Shown piece by piece: positions 13,324-14,284 of a stretch of DNA of 14,284 nt (position 1 is its first letter; every line of letters begins with the position of its first letter). The position numbers and the translations under genes were made by a program. The notes under the pieces were generated by a model that saw only the letters and a program-made list of their open reading frames with translations, ran no database searches and was not told the origin of the DNA. This DNA comes from Promethearchaeota archaeon (lineage in GTDB: Archaea > Asgardarchaeota > Lokiarchaeia > Sigynarchaeales > SOKP01): assembly GCA_014729315.1 (NCBI GenBank), contig WJKD01000200.1, positions 1-14,284 of the forward strand. The letters run 5' to 3'.

Positions 13324-14284
13324 CTATTGTTCTGTAATTGTATTATAAATTAAATCGAATCTCGGACTCTTTCTTCTGAGAGTAATGCATTTTTCCTCTT
13401 CGCAACCCCGCAGAATCGCTAACAATTCGTTCAAATGGATGGTTGCGATTTCAATTTCCTCGTCGTGTTTCTTAAATATTTGTTCTCGAAATTCAGGTTT
13501 ACTTAGAGTATAAAGACACGTCGGGCAAGGCATTAGCATAAAACAGGCGTTCACATTTTCAGCACTTTTTAATTTTTTATAAGTGATTTCTAACGCCTCG
13601 TCTGGATGGATAACAATCTGAGAGGCGCCCCAACCACAACAAGATTCTCTTTCCTGATAATCAACTGGCGTTCCTCCAAAAAGCGTTATTAATTCTTCGA
13701 GTTTATTTTTGTCTTTTAAATATGATTCCATATCGGTCTTGTCTCTCTCCAAATTAAGGTAATGACATCCGTAGTGAACTGCGATACGAAGATTTTTTAA
13801 GTCGTACTTAAGGGTGTTGAGAATTTGGTATCGGATTAAGTAGATAAAATCAAGATCGTGAACAATTCGCAAGTTAGGATTCTCAAGGATTTTATATTGT
13901 CCGGGATATTGTTCCCTGCCCATTTTCTTTTCTACATCGCTTAAAATTTCTTCTGTTTTAGCTTGGACTTCGGGATTTTTTAGAAAATCTCTCCCCCTTA
14001 GGAGAGAATTATAACATCCGTTGCACGATACCAACAAGATGTCAGCTTGTCTATTTATTTCGTTCAAATTTCTTTCGTTTATTGCCGAGAATTGTGCTCT
14101 TGTTATCAGATTTCGCTGGAAAAAAGTACCCGCGCAGCAGGATTGGTTATCACAAGTCGTTACTTCCAAATCTAACGCTTCCAATAAGTCGTGAATCCCA
14201 AATCGTACTCCCGGAAAATATCTTTCTAAACAAGCCTTAAATAAACATAATTTTTTTCCCTTAAAGTATTCAAGTGGGTTATCC
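13324..14284 (-). CDS. hdrB: Heterodisulfide reductase subunit B-like (HdrB), 5' end beyond the window
   Basis: The frame is open from the right window edge to TAG at 13324 (about 320 codons visible). An internal TTG at 14184 could be mistaken for a start. However, the upstream in-frame stretch DNPLEYFKGKKLC and CLERYFPGVRFGIHDLLEAL is normal HdrB sequence and supplies the first Cys of the motif, so the gene begins outside. Two CCG domains are complete: FKAC..NQSCCAG..SCNGC in the first, and HYGC..ESCCGWG..PCPTC in the second. In methanogen HdrB these bind two noncubane [4Fe-4S] clusters that reduce disulfides such as CoM-S-S-CoB. In non-methanogens the substrate is unknown, and HdrABC complexes bifurcate electrons. 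Partners would lie to the right of the window. No N-terminal ferredoxin part can be judged. It is probably unrelated to the neighbouring cluster, which has its own promoter region. Confidence 0.88.
   Translation of the reverse strand, partial: DNPLEYFKGKKLCLFKACLERYFPGVRFGIHDLLEALDLEVTTCDNQSCCAGTFFQRNLITRAQFSAINERNLNEINRQADILLVSCNGCYNSLLRGRDFLKNPEVQAKTEEILSDVEKKMGREQYPGQYKILENPNLRIVHDLDFIYLIRYQILNTLKYDLKNLRIAVHYGCHYLNLERDKTDMESYLKDKNKLEELITLFGGTPVDYQERESCCGWGASQIVIHPDEALEITYKKLKSAENVNACFMLMPCPTCLYTLSKPEFREQIFKKHDEEIEIATIHLNELLAILRGCEEEKCITLRRKSPRFDLIYNTITEQ

Overview
The window is AT-rich (about 30% GC by eye) and reads as archaeal. It has an XRE-HTH/CBS regulator of archaeal type, a DUF39/NIL-ferredoxin homocysteine pathway, HdrB, short TATA-type promoters and GTG starts. 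It also holds close relatives of eukaryotic UBA5, UFC1 and UFM1, which makes an Asgard archaeon (Promethearchaeota/Lokiarchaeia-like) the best guess. That placement is inference.

Layout. Positions 1-2996 (minus) are the N-terminal ~998 residues of a giant sacsin/HSP90-type ATPase that leaves the window. Positions 3195-3513 (minus) are a small DUF433-like gene whose reading frame is broken near its start. Positions 3510-4070 (minus) encode an HTH-CBS regulator, divergent from the plus-strand pair 4225-6099: aspartate-semialdehyde sulfurtransferase (DUF39 with CBS domains) and its NIL/2x[4Fe-4S] ferredoxin. A 15-bp palindrome lies in the divergent promoter. From 12895 down to 6209 six minus-strand genes follow one another: a Cdc48-N-like/zinc-ribbon protein, a UBA5-like E1, a JAMM/MPN metalloprotease, a fused UFM1-like plus UFC1-like protein, a multi-winged-helix coiled-coil protein, and an SPFH protein with a SHOCT-like tail. 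Positions 13324-14284 (minus) are an HdrB-type subunit whose 5' end lies outside the window.

Main result. The central cluster looks like a prokaryotic UFMylation system. The E1 matches UBA5 along its whole adenylation domain, including the catalytic-Cys segment, both CxxC zinc pairs and a short acidic/basic C-terminal helix like the UFC1-binding tail of UBA5. The 273-residue protein joins a UFM1-like beta-grasp domain, ending in the II-x-R-x-x-VG signature, directly to a UFC1-like E2 domain with its Cys (C230). The neighbouring JAMM peptidase is the obvious candidate for processing or deconjugation, since no UFSP-type cysteine protease is visible. The Cdc48-N-like protein is a candidate adaptor, and the winged-helix protein a candidate ligase or scaffold.

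Regulation. A nearly identical 22-bp element with a palindromic core (TTCCATATGGA) lies upstream of both the first gene of the cluster (13066-13087) and the winged-helix/SPFH pair (8645-8666), in the same orientation. This suggests that the two transcription units form one regulon. The cofactor, sulfur and Hdr genes on the flanks look like ordinary metabolism.
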